Assembly: GCF_033473495.1 (NCBI RefSeq)
Contig: NC_088940.1
Span: 1,488,001-1,552,000, forward strand
DNA from: Cercospora beticola
Taxonomy: Eukaryota > Ascomycota > Dothideomycetes > Mycosphaerellales > Mycosphaerellaceae
Length of the DNA: 64,000 nucleotides
Direction of reading: 5' to 3'
The translations under genes were made by a program, and so were the position numbers. Under the pieces are notes generated by a model. That model saw only the letters and a program-made list of their open reading frames with translations. It was not told the DNA's origin and did no database searches. Every line of letters begins with the position of its first letter. The first letter of the stretch is position 1. Of this stretch, positions 9,905-19,243 are shown in pieces.

Positions 9905-10780
9905 ATGTCTTCACCCACAGCAGTCTTTCGCGGCGGCGCCACCGCCCTCATCACAGGCGCAGCGAGCGGCGTTGGCCTCGCAGTCGCCAAGCTATGCGCC
10001 TCGCACTCGATGAACGTCCATCTCGTTGACAACAACACCGAAGCTCTAGACGCAGCCAAAAGCAAGGTCCAATCCAGCGGTACCGTCACTACCCACTCTC
10101 TCGACGTCTCCAGCCTCCAAGAATGGACCAACCTCAAACAAAAGCTCGAGAGCTCCGGCACTAAACTCGATTTCCTCCATCTCAACGCTGGCATTGGTGC
10201 CAATGGCGATTGGAAGGACTCTGCCTACTTCCATAAGATCTTCGATGTCAACTTCTTTGGCGTGATCAATGGAATCAATACCTTCTTTCCACACTTCGAG
10301 AATAACTCCTCATCGCCAAAATCCATCATCATCACAGGCTCTAAACAAGGCATCACAAACCCACCAGGAAACCCAGCATACAATGCCTCCAAGTCCGCGA
10401 TCAAAACCATTACCGAACATCTCCATTTTGACCTTGCAAAGTCTTCACCCAAGACTTCGGTCCATCTGCTCGTGCCAGGTTGGACGTTCACTGGATTGAC
10501 GGGAGGCGGGAAGACCACAACTAAACCAGATGGCGCGTGGGCTCCAGAGCAGGTCGCAGACTACCTGTACCAGAAGATGGGTCAAGATAAATTCTATGTC
10601 ATTTGTCCGGATAATGATGTAGATTGGGAGACAGATCGGAAGAGGATGACGTGGACCATGGGAGACGTGGTTTATGAGAGAAAGCCGCAGAGTCGTTGGT
10701 TGGAGGAGTATAAAGAGGAAGCTGGTGAGACGCTGAATGCGATGAAACTGGGCGAAAAGCAGAAGGGTAGTTCCGCTTGA
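9905..10780 (+). CDS. Short-chain dehydrogenase/reductase
   Basis: A single-exon 291-residue classical SDR. The Rossmann cofactor motif TGAASGVG sits at residues 17-24, followed by the nucleotide-binding acidic residue in VHLVDNN (about 40), NAG in HLNAG (about 97), the ITGSKQG strand (about 142) and the catalytic YNASK pair (about 158-162). The aspartate at the end of the second beta strand favours NAD over NADP. The C-terminal part, including DVDWETDRKRMTWTMGD, is longer than in minimal SDRs and may be substrate-specific. The substrate cannot be inferred from sequence. The gene converges on acetate kinase with only 68 bases between stop codons, so the 3' UTRs probably overlap. Confidence 0.88.
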   Translation: MSSPTAVFRGGATALITGAASGVGLAVAKLCASHSMNVHLVDNNTEALDAAKSKVQSSGTVTTHSLDVSSLQEWTNLKQKLESSGTKLDFLHLNAGIGANGDWKDSAYFHKIFDVNFFGVINGINTFFPHFENNSSSPKSIIITGSKQGITNPPGNPAYNASKSAIKTITEHLHFDLAKSSPKTSVHLLVPGWTFTGLTGGGKTTTKPDGAWAPEQVADYLYQKMGQDKFYVICPDNDVDWETDRKRMTWTMGDVVYERKPQSRWLEEYKEEAGETLNAMKLGEKQKGSSA

Positions 10781-10848
10781 TCTCGCAGACAGCATTTACG
10801 TCAGAAATTATACAGTGAAAAGTTGTTCGTATATCACACGTCGAATGA

Positions 10849-12111
10849 CTACTTTCTCCTCAATTGATCCGCCTGCTTGGCACACTGTCTCGCCATCTCC
10901 GACTGCTCATCGGTCTGCACAACAAGCACACGATGCCGACTCTTCTCACTCCCAATATCAACAACTACATCCTCCCCAGGCGCCTTATTCTTCTTCCCAT
11001 CAAGCTCAAACCCCAAACACGCCGCCCTCTCCACCACCGCCTTCCTCAACTGCCCTCCCTTCTCCCCGATGCCCCCAGCAAAAACTAAAGCATCCACCTT
11101 CCCACCCAACTTCACATAATAACTCCCCACAAATCCCAAAATCCTATCCACGAAAACCTCAAAAGCCAATTTACACTTCTCATCCCCCTCCTCAGCTTTC
11201 TTCGAAATCACCCCAAAATCCGTCGTGCCCGTCATAACACTCCATCCAGACTTCTTGTTTAGAATCTCTTCTGCTTGCGTGATACTCATATCCTTCGTAC
11301 TGCTGGGACTCAATTTCCCCGCATCGTGCGTGAAATGGAATATTAGTGAGGGGTCGACGTCGCCGGATCGAGTGGCGCCAGGTAAACCAGCCAAAGGCGT
11401 CAAGCCCATTGATGTATCGAGAGATTTACCATTCTGAATTGCGCAAGCTGAAGCCCCAGAGCCGAGATGAAGGGCGATGATGTTGAGTTGGTCTTTGGGT
11501 TTCTGGAGATATGATGCAACGGAACGGGTGATGAATTGATAGGAGATTCCATGGAAGCCGTATTTGCGAAGTTTGTTGTGTTGGGCGATATTTTGGTCAA
11601 TGGCGTAGGTAGTGCTGGGTCTTGGCATGGAGGAGTGGAAAGCTGAGTCGAAGAAGGCGATGTTGTTGACTTTGGCGTTGTTGGCGTGGACTGCGCGGAC
11701 GATTGTTAGAGCGCCAGCGTTGTGGAGAGGGGCGAGATCAGAGAGCTTTTCGATGTGGTGGTAGGTGTCTCGGTCGATTCTGGTAGGTCGGTCGTAGTCG
11801 CCTCCGTGAACTACACGATGGCAGGCGAATTCGATGTCATCGCGGTGTTGGAGCTCTGGGAGGCCAGGATCTTCGGTCAGGTGCTTGATAATGTACTCAT
11901 AGGCACTTTCTTGAGAGTCGACTTCTTGGACTTCTTGATCCTTGACCTTATGTTCGCCGCGTGTGTACTTCAGCTTGGCAGGTGGTGCTGTGAGCCCTGA
12001 GATCTGGATTTCTGCAAGCTGTTTGGGTTCTTTCGTAGGAGATTCATAGGAAAACACGGAAACTTTGACTGAGCTTGAGCCGGCGTTGATAGCGAGGATT
12101 ATCTTGGCCAT
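10849..12111 (-). CDS. ackA: Acetate kinase
   Basis: A 420-residue acetate/propionate kinase of the ASKHA fold that interconverts acetate plus ATP and acetyl phosphate plus ADP. The start is set at MAKIILAINAGSSSVK (12111), which places the phosphate-binding loop at the N-terminus as in the family; the frame is open upstream but has no other ATG. Signature blocks are HRVVHGGD, FDSAFHSSMP, YGFHGISYQF, LHLGSGASACAI, the second ASKHA signature GLPGATRSGDVDP and FAGGIGEKGG near the C-terminus. In fungi this enzyme is known to pair with phosphoketolase (Xfp) in a pathway yielding or consuming acetyl phosphate. No Xfp gene is in this window. A GTAAGT at about 12165, just upstream, suggests a 5' UTR intron. 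Length is normal for the family, so it looks functional. Confidence 0.95.
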   Translation of the reverse strand: MAKIILAINAGSSSVKVSVFSYESPTKEPKQLAEIQISGLTAPPAKLKYTRGEHKVKDQEVQEVDSQESAYEYIIKHLTEDPGLPELQHRDDIEFACHRVVHGGDYDRPTRIDRDTYHHIEKLSDLAPLHNAGALTIVRAVHANNAKVNNIAFFDSAFHSSMPRPSTTYAIDQNIAQHNKLRKYGFHGISYQFITRSVASYLQKPKDQLNIIALHLGSGASACAIQNGKSLDTSMGLTPLAGLPGATRSGDVDPSLIFHFTHDAGKLSPSSTKDMSITQAEEILNKKSGWSVMTGTTDFGVISKKAEEGDEKCKLAFEVFVDRILGFVGSYYVKLGGKVDALVFAGGIGEKGGQLRKAVVERAACLGFELDGKKNKAPGEDVVVDIGSEKSRHRVLVVQTDEQSEMARQCAKQADQLRRK

Positions 12112-12335
12112 TGCAGCAGATTTGTGAAATGAGTGTGAATGAAGAAGAGTTGTGGACTTACCGTAACCACTCAAGCTGTCAATTGTCTGATGATGGTGAG
12201 AAAGCGCGCGCCGAGTGACGTCGAGGTTGCAGCCGAAGAATCCGGAATTGTGGGACCATTATGATCAAGACACGAAATCATACAACCTGTGCACCATTCA
12301 ATGAAATGTTGATTCATTCGTTCGCAGAAGGGTAT

Positions 12336-13606
12336 CTATGCATGGGCCACGACTCGCCGTCGTCGCTTCTTCCATTCCGACAGTCTCTCATCAAGCCCTT
12401 CTCCAGGTATAGGCCTATTTGTGTCTGCTACTCTTAGCATCTTCGGCGGCGTTCCAGCTCCTGGTTCATTCGGGACAGGTGCTGCGGGTGCCGCTGGCGG
12501 TGGTGCTGGCGTCGAGGAGCTGCTTCGCCTTGGCTTTATGAGCAGCAAGATGAACATGCCAGCCACTATCAGCACCAGTAATAGTATAATCTTGCGCTTT
12601 GTGCTTCTCTTCTGATATCCGGTTGCTACCTTCAGCTCCTTGTCTGCCTCTTTCACGTGCTCTGCCGTCCGCTCCACGTTGTAGTCTATGCGATCCAGCA
12701 CAGTGCCTTGGTCGATGACCATGGTGTTCAGCTCTTGGAACAGATTTGACAAATCGATCACGCCCTGCGCAATTTTCTCAATTTCTCGTTCTCGTTGCTC
12801 GATTTGGGCGTCCATCACTCCCCTTCTCCGCACCTGTGCGGTTTGCAGCAGCGTTGACTGGGCTGCCGAGCGGTCCGTTTCTGATTCCATCATGGCCGGA
12901 TCGTTGTATGGATTCTGTGCCATCGGAGTGCCAGCTCTGTCTAACGGGGAATTCATTCCTCCAAGTGTGCGCATCTTCTTCAGATATGCAGATTGTTTCT
13001 TGCGAAACAGTGTGCTGACGTCCCCTACACGGCTCGCTAGCGACATTTTGAGATTCTTCGCCATGGTCGCGTCAGCGTCAGCGATGGCGCCGCCCGACTG
13101 CTGTTGTTGCTCTTGTTGCAGACGATCGATTCTCCTGACAGAATTTCGACACGTAATGAAGTCCTTCGTGATGTCCTGGGTCAAATTCTCAATATCCCTT
13201 TCCTCTTTGGCTTTCACGCTCTCGTCGTCGAAGCCCGGCAGCACATGCTTCGCGTGCATCTGGTCCAGCCTCTTCATCTTCGCAGTGATGTTTGATAAAG
13301 TCTGTGACACTTCGTCCTGGATGTCCAGCCATCGCGGAGGAAGGATGTCCATTTCTATCACCGCATCTCCATCATTGTCGAGATTAGACATGAGCCCAGC
13401 CCGCTCGGAGTCGTCTGGCGCATCGGTGAAGCGGCCATTGCTAGGACCTGCAATGCGCGATCGCTTTGCTGGGTGATGTGTGTAGGACTGTCGATAGGAA
13501 ATGAAGCTACACAGGCGTGAGCTGTAATGGTCTCTTCCCAAGCACACGTTGCCACTCACAGGTTCGTCCGATCGCGCCACGCCCCCAGGTTTACCGCCGT
13601 CGACAT
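12336..13606 (-). CDS. tlg2: t-SNARE of the syntaxin-16/Tlg2 family
   Basis: Target-membrane SNARE of the trans-Golgi/endosome. Exon 1 (13606-13560) encodes MSTAVNLGAWRDRTN plus two bases. A 53-nt intron (13559-13507, GTGAGT...TGTAG) follows, and exon 2 is 13506-12336, for 405 residues in all. The splice creates RDRTNLFISYRQSYTHH, the conserved N-terminal peptide region by which Tlg2 family members bind the Sec1/Munc18 protein Vps45. An Habc-type helical region lies at about 80-230. The SNARE helix (about 250-315) carries QREREIEKIAQGVIDLSNLFQELNT-type heptads with the ionic-layer glutamine in LFQELN. The membrane anchor is IILLLVLIVAGMFILLLI (about 330-348). An unusually long Pro/Ala and basic lumenal tail of about 60 residues follows. 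Confidence 0.92.
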
Positions 13607-14101
13607 TGTAACGTGGTAATGTGGTGACAGACGCGCATCATGTGTAGTGCTCAAGCTCGCGACCTGCTTAGACCTCTCTCATCATCGTTGGATCGTGCTG
13701 GGATGGACTGTGACGCGGGCGTGTCCCGAGATGGCGGCTCGCGATGTCGGTTGCCGACGACAAAGACGATGGAAATGTGCAGAGCGTCGGGCGTGTGACG
13801 GGTATAGGCTACTGTACGGAAGGGCAGACAGAAATAGGACAGCGAAGCAGCTGGCACATGCAGGCCGTTGCCCGTGGGAAAGCTTGTGTCGGAAGTCACC
13901 GTTGATGAGCTGAGCGTCAGTCCCTGGAAAGTGAATTGGCTCCTGCCCACTTCCGCCGTCGAGCAAACAACACCTCCCCCTCCTGCTGTCACACCCAACA
14001 CCTGTCCACCGACTCAACGACTCGACCTGATCTTCGCGCCCTCTGCTTCGGCGACATTCACACATCGACCTCGTAACGCCCGCGATCACCGCACACACAT
14101 C
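13607..14101. promoter_or_regulatory. Divergent promoter region of Tlg2 and calmodulin genes
   Basis: About 495 bases between two divergent start codons. The side nearest calmodulin (13960-14100) is rich in CAACACC/CACACA pyrimidine-type tracts typical of highly expressed fungal 5' UTRs. Overlapping open frames on both strands lack protein features. Confidence 0.4.
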
Positions 14102-14852
14102 ATGGTACGCGCAATTCGGATACCCCACTAGTGGTGTGCGTGTCGGGAACATTGAGCAGTGCACGACAACACGCGCCGCACGCATAATACTTTGGAAACG
14201 GAACATGGCTGACTAGCGGTCGCGATAGGCGGATTCATTGACCGAGGAGCAAGTCTCCGAGTTCAAGGAGGCCTTCTCTCTCTTCGTACGTACAGTTTTC
14301 TGAAACAATCAGGCAGCCGCGAGGCAGAGCTAACGACAGCAACACAGGACAAGGACGGCGATGGTATGATGTGCGCCCACCCTCTGCGAATGTACTGAAC
14401 TAACCTCGACCGAAGGACAAATCACCACCAAGGAGCTCGGCACTGTCATGCGCTCCCTCGGCCAGAACCCCAGCGAGTCTGAGCTGCAGGACATGATCAA
14501 CGAAGTCGACGCCGACAACAACGGCACAATCGATTTCCCCGAATTCCTCACTATGATGGCCCGCAAGATGAAGGACACCGACTCTGAGGAGGAGATCCGT
14601 GAAGCCTTCAAGGTCTTCGACCGCGACAACAACGGCTTCATCAGTGCCGCCGAGCTGCGACACGTCATGACCTCCATCGGCGAGAAGTTGACAGACGATG
14701 AGGTGGACGAGATGATCCGCGAGGCTGACCAGGATGGCGACGGAAGAATTGACTGTAAGATGAGAAGCGGACACCACCAGACGGTGCCACTTAGACCTCT
14801 GACTAACACCGCAACAGACAATGAGTTCGTTCAGTTGATGATGCAGAAGTAG
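14102..14852 (+). CDS. cmdA: Calmodulin, five exons
   Basis: The calcium sensor that activates calcineurin, CaM kinases and myosins. Exons are 14102-14104 (the ATG alone), 14229-14285, 14348-14363 (16 nt), 14416-14754 and 14818-14852, totalling 450 bases and 149 residues. Introns are 124, 62, 52 and 63 nt. The protein starts [20 protein letters not shown] and ends EFVQLMMQK. Four EF-hand loops are intact: [36 protein letters not shown] and [12 protein letters not shown], all with acidic residues at loop positions 1 and 12. A single-codon first exon is a known feature of fungal calmodulin genes. The last intron splits the tyrosine codon of the fourth loop. Confidence 0.97.
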
Positions 14853-15427
14853 ACTCTGCTTTCTTGAAGCCACGACATCTACATCGAGTACATTCCAGTC
14901 AAAGAACAGCGCGTTCGCGAGCTATGGCAACGAAACGGCCCTACGATATCCCACCCAATCCCCCATCTTCTTTTTGCAGCTATTCCACGACCTCATTCCC
15001 AGCCTGGCAGGCAGAAGGCTTGAGAAAGATCGAATGCAGATGATATACACCTTTTGAGAGCGGCGCGGCGGGAAGCATGTCATCGCTTCAATCACGTCTG
15101 CATTGTGCTACCTGGAGTCCTACTTGGATCACCTTTTCTGGGTTGGCAAAAATTGAGCAGTGCTCTAGGATACTCTCTTAGCTAGCCGAATCTCAAACGT
15201 CTGTCTCAAAACCAAAGAGGGTTGCAGGGTGTCAAGTTATTCTTATGTTCTTGGCCGTACTCATCAAACTCGTTAGCATCGCTTTTGAGTGACGCAGTTG
15301 TGCTTGATCCAGACAACATTCCCTCCGACGTGGCAGCCCACCGTGGCAGTTCAGGTCCCGCAACTATACCACACGACAAAAACCGTGCACGACATTTACG
15401 TAGTATGACTATTTCATTCCCAATCAC
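14853..15427. other. Gap between calmodulin and hypothetical gene
   Basis: About 575 bases containing the 3' UTRs of two convergent genes. Short frames at 15206-15431 on both strands have no protein character. Nothing else was recognised. Confidence 0.4.
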
Positions 15428-15958
15428 TTAAAGCGCCCTCCGATTCACAATGAACTCTTCCGGCACCCGTCCCCATACGAACCACTCACTAGGAGCAGAC
15501 GTTGTAAACATCTCATGCCTTGCTCCGTCGCCGAAAGTTGCCATCATCTCCAACATCTCGGATCGCGAGAAGAACCAAACTCCCGTACCTGGAGGAATGC
15601 GCACATGTGCAATGCGAACAGAATGAACGTTTCGTGACCCGACGCCCGGCACAAAAGGTTGGTTCCTTCGCCTTGCTTGCTCACGTTGTGCGGCTACCGG
15701 GTCGCTGTAAAGAGACACGAATTGTGTAGCTTTGCGATTCCACCAATTCAAATGTTGCCCCATTGTGAGTGGGGTGATGACATTCCATGCATTCATTACA
15801 TAGTCGTTGTCATCTTTGCATTGGATGCCGATACCTAGCTTGAAAGGCGTTTGAGATAGGTTGTCGTAGACGTGAAAGAGGTCGATGTATTCCTCGTTGG
15901 CTGCGAATTGATGAGGCCGGAAGATTTGCAGCAATTGTTCTTTGCTGTTTGGTGCCAT
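15428..15958 (-). CDS. Hypothetical protein, DUF7587-like
   Basis: A single-exon 176-residue protein with no signal peptide or membrane segment. It has well-ordered, mixed alpha/beta-looking sequence. The block HLNWWNRKATQFVSLYSD followed by an arginine-rich helix (AQREQARRRN), VRIAHVRIPP, and then VWFFSRSEMLEMM recalls the arrangement of fungal DUF7587 proteins (His-Asn-Trp, Phe-Val-Ser, Ile-Ala blocks). That family link is from memory of the pattern and is uncertain. Function unknown. ATG at 15958 (MAPNSKEQLLQIF) is the only reasonable start. Confidence 0.65.
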   Translation of the reverse strand: MAPNSKEQLLQIFRPHQFAANEEYIDLFHVYDNLSQTPFKLGIGIQCKDDNDYVMNAWNVITPLTMGQHLNWWNRKATQFVSLYSDPVAAQREQARRRNQPFVPGVGSRNVHSVRIAHVRIPPGTGVWFFSRSEMLEMMATFGDGARHEMFTTSAPSEWFVWGRVPEEFIVNRRAL

Positions 15959-16428
15959 AGCTGAGCTTGAGCTTAACGAGTGGTGACTGGTTTGAGCAAG
16001 TTGGATAAGGCTTGCGAGAGATGAGTTGGGACTGGCAGAAAACGGGAGTCAAGCACTCGGATCAATATTCCATGTGTTTTGATCGAAGCAGCTTCTCTCC
16101 CCTCTGCCGCATCGGCTCGGATGGAAAACAGCTCAGAGACCGGTGAGGAGCCCTCCAGTAATGCCAGGAGCGAGCTTAGTCCATGCAGCTCGATATTAGG
16201 TTGCCCACACAACCTGGTACCTCGCTTCACCTCGCTCTTGTTCTCAGCTCTGTGGTTTGTGGTCCACCTGTCGCTTCTGCTTGTTGTGAACATACCATCG
16301 TGGCCAGTCTTGCTTTAGCGCATTACGTTGCGCCGGATTGTCCTTCGAGACCGTGCAAGCATGTCTTGAGATGCTGCATGATGAAAAATTTGATTTCATT
16401 AAAACATAGTTCTGCTTCAGTCTCAAGA
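15959..16428. other. Gap between two minus-strand genes
   Basis: About 470 bases containing the 3' UTR of the Ecm14 gene and the promoter of the hypothetical gene at 15428-15958. Plus-strand frames here (16079-16318, 16183-16656) are shadows without recognisable features. Confidence 0.4.
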
Positions 16429-18225
16429 CTATCTCCTCCGTCGCCGCTTCAAATCAAGCTTTGCTTCTTCAATTTCCAAGTCTTCGATAACCACCCACGG
16501 ATCATCATCTTCTTCATCTCTCGCAATGTCAGACTGGTCCAGCAGGCTTCGCGCCGCCTCCTCAAATTCGGGCACCAGCGACGTCAATCTTGGCGCCTTG
16601 CTTCCACTGTCAGAAGACGCATAATACACATCATTCAAGAAGGAAGTGAAATATAACACAGCATTGAGAATTTCCTTGCCCGCGGGAATAATATGTTCCT
16701 GTAGCATGTCACGTCAGCCCAATGTTTACAGCTCTGAATCTCTTTGCATCGCAAAGCAACTCACCTTTGGCAGCAAGAACCCGTAGGTACCCCTATCGCG
16801 CAATTTCAACTGGTACGCATATCGCACTCCAATCGTGCGATAGAAGAAATCCAATGCAGAACCTCCCGTGGCCTCTACGCTAGGCCGCAAGTGGACCTTT
16901 TTGTTAGTCGAAGTCATAACAGAATTGCCCTCGCACGCAGACATGACTTCGTAGTTACGACCATGTGTGGCACGGATAGCCTTGGCCAATCCCATGCCGA
17001 GTTCTTCGAGGTTTTCCAATCCGGGTGGCTCGTCATCGCAGGAATAGCTATAGGGGTAGAGTACTTCCTGTGAGTATGAGTGGAGGTCCAGAAAGCCGAC
17101 GAAATCAACATTGTTGTTTTTGGTCTCGTTTTTGGCCCAGTCTGCCAGGCGTTTGGCTTCGACGGCTTCGAAGGGGGATTCACCAGTGTAGGATTCGCTA
17201 CATGGGTTGTCTGTTGCGGACCATTCGAAACCGAAGGAGCGGTCGAGGTCCATTCCCTGGCAGAACCGTATGCCTGTTTGCTGGCGGTTCTTGCGCCACA
17301 GACGATCAGTCTCCCAGGTGTAGATGTAGCCGTCTGGGTTGAGAGTGGGGATGAAGACAAAGTCGAAATTCTCCAGCAGCTGTGTGGTCATATGGTCCTT
17401 GCCATATCCGGTGATCAGCGAGTATGCGATGTAGTTGACCGTCGTGGTACTGATCCATTCGCGCGCATGTAGGCCTCCGGAGATGAGGATTGTCTTTCGT
17501 CGAGGAGGATTTGGGTCATCATTGTTGGTTGGATGGACACCCACTCGTACAGCTGGGATGCTGCGGCCCTCGTATGACAGACCAATGTTAATGTGTCTGA
17601 CGTGCGTTGTGAAGAGAGAAGACATCAGGCGCAGCCATGGCTCGATCACATTGAAAGGCTGGAAGTCTCCAAAGAAGATGTTGGTATCGGCTTCCGAGGC
17701 GCGCTCCAGGGCACCGAGCGGTCGCCCTGTAGGTTGATTGAAGGCTGGTGTGTTGCGGTGTGTGGATTTTTGATAGTTGGCAATGATGGCCTCGGACAAT
17801 TCCTTCTCTCCGATCAACGGCTTGTGCGCGTGCTGGAGCGAGTCTGGCAGCAACCCGAGCAACAGAGGTACGCTGTCTTTCGACAGGCGTATGTCGACCC
17901 AGTCATGCGCGAATTCCCACACATCCAGCATCAACGTATCCGCTGCCTCTGCCAGGCTGGCCGACTCTTCTGAAGTGCTGATGTTGAATCGCAGCACCAG
18001 ATCCCCGCCATATCTTGCAACAGTATGTGCTGGCAGCTGTCGGTCCCAGCCGTCCTTTGACAACACAATGCGCTCATCCTTGGATTGTTCGAAGCCTAGC
18101 ACGGATTGCAGAAAGTGTTGTTTGATGCTTGCCCATCGCGATAGTCGTTGTGGCTCGTGGCGGGGAGAGGGTGCGGCGATGGTCAGAGCGCATACTGCCA
18201 GCAGCGTTGCGCTATGGAACTTCAT
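16429..18225 (-). CDS. ecm14: Ecm14-type inactive zinc carboxypeptidase homologue
   Basis: Secreted M14-family pseudo-carboxypeptidase, a known fungal cell-wall-related protein. Exon 1 (18225-16765, 487 codons), intron 16764-16699 (66 nt, GTGAGT...TACAG), exon 2 (16698-16429) give 576 residues. The signal peptide is MKFHSATLLAVCALTIAAPSP and a prodomain spans to about 180. The zinc ligands are kept: HAREW (His and Glu, about 255) and the third His in FLDLHSYSQ. The catalytic glutamate of active carboxypeptidases (F-E-L-R-D context) is replaced by lysine in YQLKLRDRG, the hallmark of Ecm14 and a reason to expect no peptidase activity. The C-terminal tail ends in an acidic and a polyarginine stretch (LDLKRRRRR), unusual for a secreted protein. 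Confidence 0.92.
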
Positions 18226-19243
18226 GGTGGCAGGTCATGAGGGAAGGCAGGCAAAGGCCGTGCCTAGAGAGTTATTGCGCAGTGAAGTGAGATCGCGTGG
18301 CAGAGGGCAACACTGCCACCGACGTTGAAGGTTTGCGATGCAAGTGGGACAGGCCAGGCAGCTGCCATTGGCCGCCTCGCAGGCCTGCTTGCCTGGCTGG
18401 GCGCGGAGAGGACAAGTACCGCTGCTACTGCAGGAGACACGCGCGCACCTGCTGTCCGGCTCGCGGGAGGAGGGGCATCGGCATCAGCATCAGCATCGGC
18501 ATCAGCGTCAGGCATCAGGCAGCCGTCTATCTATTCGAGATCGTGCGCTGTGCAAGGCCGGGTGTTGGTCTCTCGCGTGGCGGCCCAGCGAGATTCACAG
18601 ACCAGCTGGGAGAGGCCTGTGCAGCGTGAGATGGCGTCGTCACCGCCGCCGATGCCCGCCGCAGCATCGCTATGCTCACCTCCGTGGCCAGACGTCAACG
18701 TACCGGCCGCAGCAGGCTGAGATGCATTTGTACAGTCAGCAGCAGCGGAGCGGAGCTGGCGGAGAGGCCGGGCCATGACGCAGCGCTGGGGGAAAAGAAG
18801 GTTGTAACGAGCATCGCGCCAGTCGAAGCACATGCGTCTCAGGGGAAGCGTCGCATTCATGTGTGTGCTCTGGAACGCGTATTGCCATGATGATCTGATT
18901 TCTTGCGCCGCTCTCTGCTGTGCATGCATCGAAACACCACTCCCACCTGATACAGCCTTCTGCTTGGCCCTCCCCTCCTCTGCAATCTGCCTCGCCGCCG
19001 CCTCCACCACCCTCTCCATTCGTATCGTCGGCCCAGCCCAGCCCTGCACTCCAGCCGCTGGACCCTGTCGTACAAACACCCAACGGCCGATCATCCACAC
19101 GACCAGCGTCCCGGACGCCCACCCTAGCCCTCGCTCAATTCCTACATATTGTGCCCGCCTGTCTGCCCGACCTCCGCCAGCCTGGGGACCTCCGCCCGCT
19201 GCCCTTCCAATGCCCAGAGCCTGTGCAGCGAGGCGTGCCGGGA
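18226..19243. promoter_or_regulatory. Divergent promoter region of Ecm14 and Sec7-PH genes
   Basis: About 1 kb, GC-rich. It includes a hexanucleotide-type repeat (18474-18519) and, nearest the Sec7 gene, a long pyrimidine-rich stretch (18950-19130) that probably is its 5' UTR. The Sec7 frame is open back to 18920 without stops, so a longer N-terminus cannot be excluded. Confidence 0.4.
18474..18519. repeat. GGCATC/AGCATC hexanucleotide microsatellite
   Basis: About seven imperfect tandem units of the hexamer GCATCA/GCATCG, drifting to GCGTCA near the right end. It lies in the divergent promoter between ecm14 and the Sec7-PH gene, outside any called coding sequence. Confidence 0.85.

Noticed and set aside
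13682..14206. 174-codon minus-strand ORF
   Set aside because: It runs across the Tlg2/calmodulin promoter and into the first calmodulin intron; composition is that of chance sequence.
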